This document shows, one piece after another, positions 12,139 to 24,982 of a stretch of DNA of 64,000 nucleotides. A model generated the notes under the pieces. The model did not search any database. It was not told where the DNA came from and saw nothing but the letters and a program-made list of their open reading frames with translations. The translations under genes were made by a program, and so were the position numbers. The stretch is from Carex sylvatica (Eukaryota; Streptophyta; Magnoliopsida; Poales; Cyperaceae). Where the stretch lies: assembly GCA_964058845.1 (NCBI GenBank), contig CAXKVR010000043.1, positions 310,001 to 374,000 of the forward strand, written 5' to 3'. Positions within the stretch are counted from its first letter, which is position 1. Each line of letters starts with the position of its first letter.

Positions 12139-14883
12139 TTACACGATGAATTCTCAAAGCAGCACATTTAATGCGGCTCCTTCCATATCATAGAAAAAAT
12201 TCATCATCCTTCTAATTCATTAAAATATTATTTTTAAAATTAAAAGTAAACTGAAATCTAGTCTTACTTGCATTATTTTGCACGTTTTCATTGGAATGGA
12301 AATGTTGGGGTTGATTTGACTGACGTTGTCAACTTGTCTGGAACAGGAGCAGGGATAATATTTTAAGGAGAATTGATAACAATCTCTCTTCTTATTACTG
12401 ACGTCTGCCATGCATGTTTGGGATTTATGCATCGATAATGTTAACAAGTATTAACCTTGTTTATGTTCTAAGTGTAATTTATATACAAGTTAATTTACAT
12501 GAACAAAATTTGTTGATTGTTTAATGCGTACTCAATTTTGTTTTATTATATGTAAAATTATAAGTTAGGAACTTGATTTTATATAAATATTTTTCAAACA
12601 AAGTAATTTAACAAATGCAAATGACAGAGCGCAGATATATTGATTGACAGACAAGTTAAGAACAAGCTATCCTGGACAAATGAAATTAATTATTGATCTA
12701 TTTTATAACATTCAATTTTGAAATCATATGATTTGACAGATTTGTGTTGGTTCCAAATGGAAAACTCAAAGTATCTCTTTTATTTAAATGTGTCAATCTA
12801 AGATTTGAAACAGAGCGTTAATATATACATAAAAATTGATGATAATTATAATAAAATCATAATCAGTCACTCTATAATATTGTTTTCTCTTAAAAAATTC
12901 ATTGCATGTTTGATCAATTGACATTTGGGCAAGCATATTTTTAATGATTGGAGGATTTTTTTTTTTTTAAGCACAAAATGAGGATCAAAATTTTCAAATC
13001 ATGTATTTTCTAGATTTGAAACTTATAACCTCTTATACGAAAAAATATATCTTAATCAAGCGACCAAATGTTATTTTGATTAGAGATGTTATTTGGATTT
13101 TCTTTACTTTTTGTAGTGTAACGCGCAATTGACAACAAAATTGTAATGCAGTGTATTTCAAAAAAAAAAAAATCGGAATTATTTATGTTGATGCTCCACC
13201 AGATTTTTGGTAGATATTAATACTTTTTTCCAACAAACAAACAGCTTATTTTGTAAAGATTTATTTTCTTTTACGTAGCACAAAAAATTGTTTGATTTGT
13301 AGGTAATTTCAATAACGTGGGTGCACAAGTTTGAAATCTGTAGTATTTCATATTTAAATAATAAAAATTGGCACTTATCAGATCTGCGCAATTTCCTTAT
13401 CATATTCTATATACCACCTATATATTCATCAAATATTCTCTTGCGGATTCTTAGTTCAAAGTTTGACCATGGAATAAAGCCTTAATTTTAAAGTCCAATA
13501 TTGTGGCATTTAGAATTACATAAAGACATCACATATTGACTCTGAAGAAGCACATCAAGATCTTAATTAGTGGTAGTTTGGTATATTATTGCCAACAGAA
13601 CAAAACAAAACAAAAAAAAGACACATAAATTATTATAATATAAAAACAATACTCGCAGGTTTATACTTGAAATGAAAACTTGGATTATTTATAGCGAGAA
13701 TTCTTTTTGAACTAATTAAAGTAACTAGGATTGTTTGTTTGGAGCTTGTTCCGAAGAAAGAAATTTTTCTAAATAAAATGTAAGTTTTTACAATAAAATA
13801 ATAGGTATAGAAATTCATAAATTCTGTACACTATATATATATATTTTCTGAATAATTGAAGCATATGCAGCGATAAACAACACAATTGTTTTAAGAGAGA
13901 AACATTATATATATAAGAGTCATCCGATTAAAGTATATATTAATTATTTTCTTTGAAAATATTTGCAGAGACTGTAAAGTAGTGAACATAGTTTGAATTC
14001 TGAATTTTTGGGTAATGACGATATTAGAACATTTTTTTTTCCTGATAAATTGTTCTACCGCCTCCATCCGATTAAAGTATGTCGAGAGAAAAATTAAAAT
14101 ATATATATAGACAAAAACATTGATGACGTGGTATAATTAAAAAGCTTAAAACACTTTATAGAGTATCAATTAGAGTACGTACTTCCTCCTCTGTATCTTT
14201 TGATATATATATATATATATCGATCTGAAGATTTCAGTTTTATGTAAAGCGGGTTATATTTAGTTTGGTGTCTATTTGAAATGGGAAAAACAAATTTTAT
14301 TGTTGCTTTGATAATTGTGGAGAAATAATTTGAACGGTTCATATTTTTCACATATATAAGTCAAAATTAAAAGGGAATATCAAGGAAGCAACGTAATTTA
14401 GGATGAAGAGACATTTAATTAAGGACAAACTATTATCTAATTTGATGAACTGAAATAAATGTCATTATTTATTCATATTATTCCTAAACATTACCAACTT
14501 ATTATTTATTTTGCAAAAATGTTAATAATTCAGTGTGAAATTTGTATTATATATAAGTTTTTGAAATCTCATCGAATCATTAATTAACTATATTTTATGG
14601 AAACGGCCTTGTTTACTACGGTAACCTCGCCATGTTGCATGGCCAAGATGCCTCCACGCTGGCAGGTCACGAGTCCACTCTCCTGACACGTGGAGTCGTG
14701 TGGGTTTCACATTGATTGCACACCCTCATTAGCGCCCACCGCGTGTCCGAGGTTGGTTGAATTCGCATCCTCTGAGATATCTCAAACTTTGCGTGACTTT
14801 TTGGAATCTCTCAACCGTTTAATTAGTTTTGCACGAATCTCAAAGCAAAAATAATACTGGCCCCTGCGCTATCCACGAATAGG
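12139..14883. other. AT-rich intergenic sequence, partly arm homology
   Basis: No gene seen. Positions 13260-13560 match 20830-21180 in inverted orientation, with AATTTCAATAACGTGGGTGC against its complement as a clear anchor. Several TA microsatellites are present. Confidence 0.55.
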
Positions 14884-14891
14884 CACCGGAC

Positions 14892-15523
14892 TAGGGGTGT
14901 AAATGGAGCGGATAATGCTCATACCATATCCGTATCTGTCGAATAATGAGCGGATACGAATACGGATACGGATAGTAAATTGATATTAAAATTCAAAACC
15001 AAATTTGCCTTAAACGGATATGGATACGGAACGGATAGTTCATGGATACGGATTCGAATATGGATATAAAACGAATAATGGTCGAATAATTAAGATATAT
15101 TAATTTCTAAGATACAAATATTAATTAAAAAATTAAATATAAATATTAATGATAACTATAAGTGGATGGAGAGATGAAAGATAATATATTCATATAATAT
15201 ATATATCAAATTAAGAAATGGTAACAAAAGAAGTTATGGTGTAGTGGTTTGAAGCTTAGTTTAAAGGTCTGAGTACATGGGTTCAAATTTCACCTAGCAA
15301 ATATTAATTCCTCTTTTATTAGAATTCGGATATTCGCTCCGTTTAGGACTTCGTATTCGGGAATTATTGGATTTCGGATAGTCCGGATATCTGCTTCATT
15401 TAGGACTCTGTATTCGGATCTTCTATGGATATCCAAAAATTATCCGAATCCGGACTAGATTCGGATAATTCCCGAATACGGAGCGAATATCCATCGGATA
15501 ATCCGGCTCCGTTTACACCCCTA
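14892..15523. mobile_element. Non-autonomous hAT-type element (MITE)
   Basis: Ends are TAGGGGTGTAAATGGAGC and, on the other strand, TAGGGGTGTAAACGGAGC. Perfect 8-bp target duplications CACCGGAC flank it at 14884-14891 and 15524-15531. The 632-bp interior is rich in CGGATA/TATCCG motifs in both orientations and has no transposase. A tRNA-like segment with pol III A and B boxes lies inside (15229-15300). Confidence 0.92.
15229..15300 (+). other. tRNA-like segment with pol III A and B boxes
   Basis: TGGTGTAGTGG at 15237-15247 fits an A box and GGTTCAAATTT at 15280-15290 fits a B box, with spacing as in a tRNA gene. The arms do not form a clean cloverleaf and the B box has decayed from GGTTCGAATCC, so this is a tRNA-derived (SINE-like) relic rather than a working tRNA gene. 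Confidence 0.5.
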
Positions 15524-15605
15524 CACCGGACACATCGGTCATGCAAAAATTGAGATATCTAGCTCAGGATACGCACTCAGGTTGGTTCGGATCACTAACT
15601 TTTGG

Positions 15606-15923
15606 TACTCTGCGTCCGTTGCAGACTGGTCTTCTGTGTGGCTTAGTTGTGGTTTTGCTACTCTGTGTCCGTTGTAGTCTGGTCTTCTGTGTGGCTTAGT
15701 TGTGATTTTGCTACTCTGCGTCCGTTGCAGTCTGGTCTTCTGTGTGGCTTAGTTGTGGTTTTGCTACTCTGCGTCCGTTGCAGTCTGATCTTCTGTGTGG
15801 CTTAGTTGTGGTTTTGCTACTCTGCGTCCGTTGCAGTCTGATCTTCTGTGTGACTTAGTTGTAATTTTACTACTCTGCGTCCGTTGCAGTCTGATCTTCT
15901 GTGTGGCTTAGTTGTAGTTTGCT
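15606..15923. repeat. 53-bp minisatellite, six copies
   Basis: Units begin TACTCTGCGTCCGTTGCAG at 15606, 15659, 15712, 15765, 15818 and 15871, spaced exactly 53 bp. Copies differ by a few substitutions only (for example GCG/GTG and CTGGTC/CTGATC). No coding frame is maintained. Confidence 0.95.
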
Positions 15924-17647
15924 GGAGCCTGGAAGCTGGATTCTCATTTTTGTTTGGGAATTCTTTTTGTCTATTCTGTTTTTAAAATTTTTTTATAATA
16001 ATATTTTTGTTTTGAAAATCGATGATAATATACTAATTTTTGAAGGCATTCAATTGACTACGAGGGATCAACTATTTCACACAATGATTTTTCATAGTTA
16101 AATCTCTATAATAGTGTGTAGTGCACAACGTGTTGGAGAAATGATTGACTATTTGAGGCGTAATTAGATGGTTTTCTCATGATCCGAGTTTGAAATCTAT
16201 GACCAAAATCTCATGATCCGAGTTTGAAATCTATGATCTCTTATTTATCACTAGATTAAAAATTGATTGCATGATATAGATGAGACGGCCTGAACTCTAA
16301 ATAGAATTTCACTAGTTTTACATTTTTTTACAACTTCAAAAATTTATAATAGACAAAAATAATGTTAATAACACTTTGATATAAATTTTAAGACGCCAAA
16401 AAACATATATGATATATCATGCATAGCTTTTTTTATAGTTTGTTTTTTTTTTTTTTTAAAAAAATGTGTATGGCTTGTTTTTTCAGGCCCGTGGAATAAA
16501 ATTCTTGACAAATACAAATGCAATATTGTTTCTCTTATATTTATACCACAAATTGGCGATCACGTTTTTTTTTTCTAGCAACTTGCAATTGGATGGGAGG
16601 TCTTTGATATGACCAAACTAAGTCATGTGAATTTTTTTTATTTTTAGGAAATATTCATGTGAAAAATTGACGCTCGGAAAAGATGCAACTTTTTGGAGCC
16701 TAGATATGTTGTGGCATTTAAGGGCCACAACATGGTGTGTTGAATCTTGAAATGTACATACGTTTATGTTTGTTTTGTTCTCAATAATTTTTTAATTGAT
16801 TTTTTGTTTATTGCGGAGGTGTTTCAGCTTATCAATTAATTAATTTATTATTTTTGTTCTTAAATTTATTTATTTCTCCCGTGGCAAGATGGGGAAGGGG
16901 GAAATTGAGAATAAAAGTTTTAATTAATAGAAATTCATTAAAGATAATATATGAAAATAAATAGATTATTTCAGATCGATTCTATATCACATGATGTGCT
17001 TTCTACCAATTGATCGATCGATTGATGGATCCATAATGTATTTAATTTTACTCTAAAGAGAAGAGAAAGGAATTAAGACGTCATGGCTTAATCTGTATTT
17101 GTCACATGATCCATGCTTCCTTAATTACAACCTATCCCTTGATGACACATTAGCCATGCCATATTTCTAACTTCATTTCTCTCTTTCCCCCCATTTTGTC
17201 ACCAGAGTAGTAAATAAAATTTAGAACAACTAGATATACATTTCCATTTTTTTAAATCTTAATAATAACTTTGCCTCTTTCCTATCGTTCGTATTTTTAT
17301 TCTCAAAACTTCAAACAATCGGTCCCATATATTTAACATGATCTCAAACTATACATTTTTTACAATTTATTTACTTTCTTTCAATAGGTAGAAAATCTAT
17401 ATTTTTTAATGGTACATAAACTTTCAGATTCATGGATTTCTACTTATCAAAAAAGTAGTAAAATAATTCTAAAAAATAAAATATTTAGTTTACATTTTCA
17501 TATGGAGATCACGTTGAACTGTTTGGATCGATTGTTTGGACTTGAATACTAGTGAAAAGTAAAAGAGGACCTTACTTCATAAATTACCATAACCCAACTC
17601 TATATAATTTGAATAGAGCTTTCAATCATATATATATATATAGAGAG

Positions 17648-17914
17648 GGATTGGCTACTATGCTTATATAATTAAGCATATCTCCACATATGCTTATAAC
17701 TCATTTTTGTGTTTTCAATGTCCAAATGGTCGATCTGAACCGTTCATCTTGTTCTCCATATTAATATGTTCTTGGAGACCAAATTTTACATTTTTCTGAA
17801 TTTTTTTACTATTTATTAAGCCACTTTGAAAATCGCTAATTCAACGGTGGCTTAACAAAACAGTAAAATCAGAAGCCACCGTTGAATTAGAGATTTTCAT
17901 TACATCATTTACTA
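17648..17914. mobile_element. MITE-like element, probably truncated
   Basis: It starts GGATTGGCTACTATGC and shares the motif TTGGAGACCAAATTTTA and the following TTTTTACTATTT region with the better preserved element at 18508-18906. Near its right end CTAATTCAACGGTGGCTT and its exact reverse complement form a hairpin (about 17838-17891). The third-copy locus at 34557 lacks it. Edges are approximate. Confidence 0.5.
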
Positions 17915-18507
17915 GTTAAATAGTTTGTCATCACATCATTAGTCATTGACAATTTATAAATTACTCGTAATTATTTCATGAGTGAACAAAAAGTTAAAAC
18001 TACTAATTATAAATTTAATCTAATTGTCGGTATCAAATGTCAATAATTTTTTGTGAATAATTGAATAAAATAATTGATAATGAGAAGCTCACGTAAGCAT
18101 GCAATAGGTTTCATCTGGCATATATATATATATATCTAGAGCTATGCCTATGTATGCATCAATAATGTTGTCATTTATTAATTTAATAATCTATCCACAG
18201 TGGAAGCAAGCTACGTATATATGTTGGCATGCTTTAATTTCATGGAATTATATATTTCTTTAGAGAGATGATATATATGTATCACTTAACAGGTAAACCC
18301 ATATATTAGTATTATTATTTATTTTAGAGGTTTTGACTATCAGTTGTGAGCTTTATTTGCATAGAATTTGATGATGACACTATACCGGAAAAAAATTAAT
18401 AGTAATGAATTAAAAATCGAAAAATTCAACAGAAAAAGGACATGAACCAGTTTTGACCCAACCAATTAACTGACATATATACCTATATATTTTATTATGT
18501 ATTATGA

Positions 18508-18906
18508 GGCTAGTTACTCTATTTATTATATAAGCATATGATATTATGATGGCATATGCTTATAATTAAGCTATATATGTTTGCATTTTTAAAGTTCAAA
18601 TAGGCGATTTGAAGTGCTTAACATATTCTCCGTATTAATTGTGCTTGGAGACCAAATTTTATACTTTTTGAATTTTTTTTACTATTTTTCAAAACCGTGT
18701 TTCAATATAGTAAAAATATAATAATAAGAAAAAATATGGAAAACAATGATTTTAAAAAAATTCAAAAAAATAGTAAAACATTTCCAAAAATATAAAATTT
18801 GGTCTCCAAATACATTTTAGTATAGAGAACATGTTAAGATGGACTTTTTGTAATTTGAAAACACATGCAAAAATGACTTATAATTAAGTATATAAGTAAA
18901 GTAACC
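18508..18906. mobile_element. MITE with long terminal inverted repeats
   Basis: The left end GGCTAGTTACTCT and the right end (complement GGTTACTTTACT) continue into long inverted repeats that contain TTGGAGACCAAATTTTA or close variants on both sides. The homologous third copy near 33945-34000 lacks it, so this is an insertion. Edges may be off by a few bases. Confidence 0.6.
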
Positions 18907-21496
18907 AATAATGTTATTATTGAATTTATTATTATTTATCTTGAAACCGATAATACAACCTGTCCCAGTTCACTAAAGGATAATACATACATAGTTTAGA
19001 GTTTAGACAGAGACAGGATTTGATATCAATTTTGTAATATTGCTGCACGCCTGTACCTAAATAGAAGGTTATAAAACAAATTTAAGAAAAAAAATGATCA
19101 TATCATATCATGACAATACCATGAACATAATTCCGAATTTGGAGTGCCAAAATAGCAGTCCTAGTTAATTAAGTTTGGACTTAATTGAGTACTCATATTA
19201 AAGATGGTAATATATATATATATATATGATGATTTCTTAATTCTACACTGACCTAAAAAATATAACCATCTTATTTTTATATTAATCAAAGAATTTAAGA
19301 TATTTTGACATTACCGTCAGCCATGACATGCATATACCATCCACCATGAAATGTACCACTCCACCCGCACATTTAATGCCACAAAAATTTCTCTCTACAT
19401 AATTAATTCGATTCTTTATATGAGACTGAAATTATGTGACAATCCCATTTATTTTCCTATATTATCTTTAATAAATTTCTATAAATAAAAACTTCTGCTC
19501 TCAATCTCCCCCTTCCCCTTCCCCTTCCTGTAGGAATAAATAAATTTAAGAACAAATTAAAATAGTAAATTAACAACAAAAGCAATAAATTAACTGATAA
19601 TCTGAAACGCCTCCGCAAAACAAAAGCATACTAGATCAATTTCTTTTCTTTTTTTTTAAAAGAGTTAACTCATGATAAGCTCAAAAAAAAAAAAAAACTA
19701 ACATCAAAACAAACATAATGTATATGTAAATTTCAAGATGTCAGTATTTCAACACACCATGTTGTGGCCCTTAAATGTCACAAAATATCTTTTTTTTTCC
19801 AGTGTCAAATTTTCACATGAATATTTCGTTTAAAAAAAAAAAATCACATGAATAGGTTTGCTTGTTTGGTCATATTAAAGACCTCCCATCCAATTGCAAG
19901 TTGCTAGAAAATAACAAAGTGATCGCCAATTTGTTGGTATAAATATTGCTTTTGTATTTGTCAAGACTTCGATCTTTTCACGGACTTGAAAAAGCAAGCC
20001 GTGCACATTTTTTTTTTTTAAACAAACTGTAAAAAAGCTATGTATGATATATCATATGTTTTTTTTGGCGCCTTAAAATTTCTTTCAATGCGTTATTAAC
20101 ATTATTTTTCTGTCTATTTTAAATTTACGAACTTGCAAAAAAAGAAAAAGAAAAAAAGAGTCGACTCATTGTTCTCAAATGTTAATCTTCAGAATTTCCT
20201 CAAATTAACCACCGCGACTTTCTAAGTGTCTGTAAACCTCTTATTAGAATTTGGTAAACCGAAATCCTAAATTTTATAAACTGGTTCAACGAATTCTATA
20301 AAAAACAAACGATTTTTCATTATCATGTGGTCTCTGATTAAATCTTCAGTCTAACCACTTTGACCGATATCGCTAGAATTACTTTTAGAAGATCTCTAAT
20401 AATTTTTTAAAACAAAAAATTAAGCGGAACCACTTTTAACTATGTAAGCATCTCCAATGAATTATGTAAATTGTTTATTTAAATACTGTAAACCGGTAAA
20501 CTATGTAAACTCTTATATGAAGTTTCTATCTTCAATATAACTCTTAAAACAATCGTGTTGTTTATCATCGTATACGTCTTCAAATATTAAAAAAATATTC
20601 TTTTTACAAATTTTCTATACATATTATTCATAATAAAAGACAACATTGTATTTAATAAAATTTTCTTTCTTCGAGAGAACATTCAAAATAAATCATAGTT
20701 GCTTTAATTAGATCAAAAGAATCCTAGCTATAAATAATCCAAATTTCCATTTGAAGTGTGAGCATTCAAGTATTATATTATAATAATTCGTAATTTTCTT
20801 TTGGCAATAATCTACGAAACTACCACTTAATATGGAGTTGAATGCTTCTTATAGTCAATATGTGATGTCTGATATATATATATTTCTAAATGCCACATAA
20901 GACTTTGAAGGCTTTATTCCATATTTCCATAGTCAATCTTTGAGCTAAGAATCCACAAGAAAAAGCCAGTGCTAGGTTTTCCTATAAAAATAAAATAAAA
21001 TAAATAAAAAAGAATCCACAAGAGAATATCCTGTGATAAGTAGTGGTTGATTTCATCTAAATATTATATTATATTATATTATATTATATTATATGAAATA
21101 GTACAAATTTCAAACTTTGGCACCCACGTTATTGAAATTACCAACAAATCAAGCAATTTTCAATGTTACGTGAAAGCACAAATATAAATATATATTTACC
21201 AAAAGAAACGTACTGTTTGCATGTTTGATCAATCAGAGGAGCAGTTGCATGCGCCATGCAATATGCAATATGCAACACCAAACTAAGGTTCTAAACATTT
21301 GACCAGTCTACTACGGGTCACAAGCAACAAAACCACAGGTCCTTCAAATAGTATATCATTCTTATACCTTAAAATAATTAAATTAACTATATATAAAATG
21401 ACAAATCGTAATATCTTTAAAATTTTTAAGAATTACCATACCAATACTATATATGTCGAATCTGTTATTCGAATCCATAACATGGCATGGCATATT

Positions 21497-22620
21497 GCAC
21501 TACTACAAGAATGCTAATCATACACAATACATTATACACATATGAGAGAAATTTTCATTAAATCTATGTGTAAAGCAAGGTGTATGTCTAAAATGAATTT
21601 CAACATTCATACACGGTTAACTAAAGTAGAACTGTGTATAAATATGCTCCAACATTTCATACGAAATCGTGTACAATTTGAAATAATTGTATAGAGTTAT
21701 ATTCTAATTAACTTGTGTGAATGACTGAGCTTCAACAATTATACCTAGTTTATTTATACCAATTGTGTATGAATGCTCCGCAGAATTTTTCAAAAAAAAT
21801 CATGCTTGTAATTATACAAAATTTTCTTTCTACCAACCATGTATGAATTAATGGTCTGCGTGATTTTTCAGAAAAACATGATGCCTCTAATCGTACACGT
21901 GTGTGATGAAAGATACAAACAAAATTTCATGTCATCGATTCGTGTCTATATGTTATAATGCATCTCTTCTAAATAGACAAGGCTAGAGTGAGAGATAAGG
22001 TAAGAAAGGTGATGTCTTCATCGAAAATGCAATTAGAGATTAATACACTTCAAACGGGCGTAACTTTTCACTCGAGTGTCCGATTTCGGCAATTAACCCT
22101 AATTCGGAAAGCTTGCAAGGGCCAATTTTGAACCGCAACTCAACGTTGAATCCCGATTTTGGGCTAAAAAGGAAAGGAAAGGGCTTCAAAACTTGAATTG
22201 AAGTTTTCGATTAAGATTTTTATTTTCTAATTTTTGATTTTGTACTAATTTACCATACCTAATTTCTTCTTAGATATTGTTCATTGTGATGTATAAATTC
22301 TCAGATTTAGGATTTTTTTTTTGTTGTATTTTCATTTTTATTAGTTAGAGTGTTGTTTATGTAACAATTTGTCTAATGTAATTATAAATCTTATTTATAT
22401 ATATGGGTAAATGTAGTTTTATTTTGTGTTGTGTTTAAATTTATAATTTTTCAAAATATAGTGTTTTTGGTATAAATTCAGATATAAAATAATCGTATTT
22501 TTGAAAAGAAAAATATGATTGATACACAATTTTAACTTAAAAAACCGTATATAAATGTTTTTTTTTTTCAAAAAAAAAAAATGGCGTTATTTTTAGAGAA
22601 ATATACACAACTCTATAACC
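21497..22620. mobile_element. Fragment of a CACTA-type element (one end)
   Basis: CACTACTACAAGAATGC at 21497 is a typical CACTA (EnSpm) terminus. It is followed by repeated motifs such as TTGTGTATGAATG and TACACA in both orientations, as in subterminal regions. I could not find a matching right terminus (complement TAGTAGTG) or a 3-bp target duplication, so the element is truncated or its right end has decayed. No coding capacity is visible. Confidence 0.5.
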
Positions 22621-22949
22621 ATGTAGCATGTAGCATGTAACATGTAGCATGTTCTCTCTGAAATTGAGAAGAGCGAATCCTTGTTGAATGTGCGTACAAT
22701 ATTTGAAGTTGATTTTTACATCTTTTGGTCTTTTGTATTTGTTTCTAGACCGTCGTCCGTCCCGTCATCATCATTAGGATAAAAATATTGACAACATTAT
22801 TTATATTTTCTCCGTATAGTTATATATATTCTTTATTTTATAACAAACTCCCACTTCATGCATTTTTAATTGAAAAAGATCCAAAATTTTCAATTGCCTT
22901 CGAAAACAAGCAAACTATCCCCTAATCAATTCAAAGGTCACCCCTCTGC

Positions 22950-23558
22950 CCGACATTTTTAAATATACCCAAAAATAAAAATAAATTATTAAGAATAACT
23001 AGAGTTTTGAAAGATTTATAAAAATGCCCAAACTGCCTCAAAATTCGGCGGTCTAGAATTTTAATTCCCAACTGCTGAATATTTCATTCGACCTGTTTGA
23101 AGATTTTGTATGAAACTTCACAGTCCTGTTGTAAGATGTCAAGACTGTATGTCGGTCAATTTTCACGTTTTGTGAAGGTGTTTTGTTATGTTAACCAGAC
23201 GTGCAAAGTTTGGCTCAGAATGAAATATTCAGCAGTTTGGGCAACTTTTGAGAGTCGATATCTCACGACCTATTCAGAGATTTTGTATGAAACTTCACAG
23301 TCCTGTTCTACGATGTCAAGACTGCATGACGGTCAATTTCACGATTTTTGAAGGTGGTTTGCTATGTTAATCAGAGGTGCAAATTTGATTTGCAAAAAAA
23401 AAAAAAAAAATCTCGGACCGCCGAATTTTTGGGCGGTTGGGGATTAGAATTTCGGATCACCGAATTTTGAGGCGGCTTGAGCATTTTTATAAATCTTTCA
23501 AAATTCTGGTTATTCTTAATAATTTGTTTTTATTTTTGAATATTTTTAAAAATGACAG
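22950..23558. mobile_element. Mutator-type MITE with long inverted repeats
   Basis: Flanked by perfect 9-bp target duplications CCCCTCTGC at 22941-22949 and 23559-23567, the hallmark of MULEs. The terminal inverted repeats run for about 120 bp each (CATTTTTAAA... ATTATTAAGAATAAC...). The interior contains two diverged direct copies of about 110 bp, starting GATTTTGTATGAAACTTCAC near 23103 and 23280. No transposase. It sits at the distal edge of the promoter-proximal homology block of the right PPCK copy. Confidence 0.9.
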
Positions 23559-23735
23559 CCCCTCTGCTCATGGCTGACGTAAATTGTTTCATAATACACA
23601 ATGATTGTAGCCGTCGGATCAAACCGACCTCCAAGAAATTAGAAATAGAATATTCCTCCAGAATCTTAAACTTCCCGTGCACTGCCTTTTGTTTTGTTTT
23701 TTTTTAAAGTTGAAACCCGTAGCCGTGGGTTTGTG

Positions 23736-23903
23736 GGAAATAAATCTGCTGTGGTTTAAAGGAATAACATGATCCTGTTATTCAGATCTGAACCATTAAA
23801 CTTCATTGAGATTGGTGTATCAAAGTTTATTCATTGATTTGAATGGTTGAGATGGAATAACAGGAGCCTGTTATTCCATTAGAATCACAGCAGATTTATT
23901 TCC
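23736..23903. mobile_element. Small MITE in the right PPCK promoter
   Basis: Perfect 18-bp terminal inverted repeats GGAAATAAATCTGCTGTG (23736-23753) and its complement (23886-23903) are flanked by GTG on both sides. Inside are further palindromes around GAATAACA...TGTTATTC. It lies 115 bp upstream of the PPCK start codon; the left PPCK promoter has no counterpart. Confidence 0.78.
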
Positions 23904-24017
23904 GTGTAGGTGTGGGAACTGCATTCATTTCTGCTCCTGTGCCGCTCTGCATTTATTTATTTATTTATACCGCCTCTCCCCACCTCAAAGTAGCAACAAC
24001 CCAAGAATCAACATCTC

Positions 24018-24982
24018 ATGACCGAGCAATTCAACAAACAGTACGAGGTCGGACAAGAGATCGGCAGGGGCCGCTTTGGCACCGTCTCTCGCTGCTTCTC
24101 TCGCCGCACCAGTGAATCTCTTGCTGTCAAATTCATCGACAAGTCACTTCTTGCGGATTCCTACGACCGTCAGTGCGTTGAGCACGAATCAAAGTTGCAT
24201 CGCATCGCCTCCTCTGGAAACCTGCATGTTGTTTCCTTACATGACTCCTTTGAAGATGAGTCGTCGATTTATCTAGTACTTGACCTCTGTTCTGGTAACG
24301 ACCTCCTTGACCGCATCTCCTCTGACGCGCCGCTCCCTGAACCAGAGGCGGCAGCTCTAGCCGCTGACTTGTTGGAAGCGATCGCGTCATGTCACCGTCG
24401 AGGGGTTGCACATCGGGATGTGAAGCCCGACAATGTTATGTTCGACATGGACGGGAAGTTGAAATTGACCGATTTCGGCTCGGCCGCGTGGTTTGGTGGA
24501 TTGGACGGAGAGGAAAAGATGGAAGGGATTGTGGGTACGCCGTACTATGTTGCTCCGGAGGTGATTGCAGGAAGGCGGTACAGCGAGAAAGTGGATGTGT
24601 GGAGTGCCGGTGTGGTGATATATATGATGTTGTCCGGTATGGCGCCTTTTGACGGGGAGTCGGCCGGGGACATTTTTGAAGCCGTGTTGCGTGCTAACCT
24701 TAGGTTTCCAACAAGGAAATTCGGGTGGGTTTCGCCAATGGCGAAGGATTTGCTTCGTCGGATGCTTTCGCGAGATGTCAGCAGGAGGTTCTCTGCTGAG
24801 CAAGCTCTAAGTAAGTTCCATGAATTTAGTATTTAATTCTCCTTATTTTTTATATATAAATCTGACTGAGCATCCATGGATAGGTGATTTTTGGTACTTA
24901 TTTCTTGATTTATTTTTTGTGTGCAGAGCATCCATGGATTGTGAGCTGTGGAGGGTCCAAATTGGTGGTGTCCCGAGAATAA
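24018..24982 (+). CDS. PPCK: Phosphoenolpyruvate carboxylase kinase, right copy
   Basis: Exons 24018-24810 and 24927-24982 join through a GT-AG intron to give the same 282-residue PEP carboxylase kinase as the left copy: glycine loop at 16-21, Lys38, HRD at 132-134, DFG at 152-154, APE at 179-181, and the family-typical end QALKHPWIV. It should phosphorylate PEP carboxylase in the cytosol. I see no base difference from the left gene across both exons, the intron and the 3' flank to 25314, whereas the promoters differ: here a MITE and a TTTATTTATAC TATA-like region, there a hAT element and a (CTTT)n leader. AATAAA lies at 25204-25209. Both copies look intact. Intron retention would give a 272-residue form that lacks the last helix residues. 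Confidence 0.93.

Larger units (their letters stand above)
2560..16975. repeat. Left arm of a large inverted duplication
   Basis: Blocks of this arm match the reverse complement of the right arm (19437-30160). By eye the pairs are 2565-3170 with 29470-30150, 3878-5570 with 23570-25490, 8459-8560 with 22885-22940, 9790-9940 with 21250-21390, 13260-13560 with 20830-21180, and 16310-16975 with 19437-20150. Order is conserved and orientation inverted throughout. The gaps are largely explained by mobile elements present in only one arm: the hAT at 5592-8450, the LINE and the MITE at 14892 here, and the MULE-type MITE and CACTA-like segment in the other arm. Outside the PPCK gene the matches are diverged, with many indels, so the duplication is old. 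Confidence 0.8.
16976..19436. repeat. Loop between the inverted arms
   Basis: Sequence between the two arms in which I see no self-complementary partner on the other side. Its part 17915-19125 has an inverted copy at 33775-34557. Two related MITE-like insertions lie within it (from about 17648, and 18508-18906). No gene recognised. Confidence 0.6.

Noticed and set aside
15229..15300. Possible tRNA gene
   Set aside because: A and B boxes are present but stems do not pair well; treated as a tRNA-derived relic.
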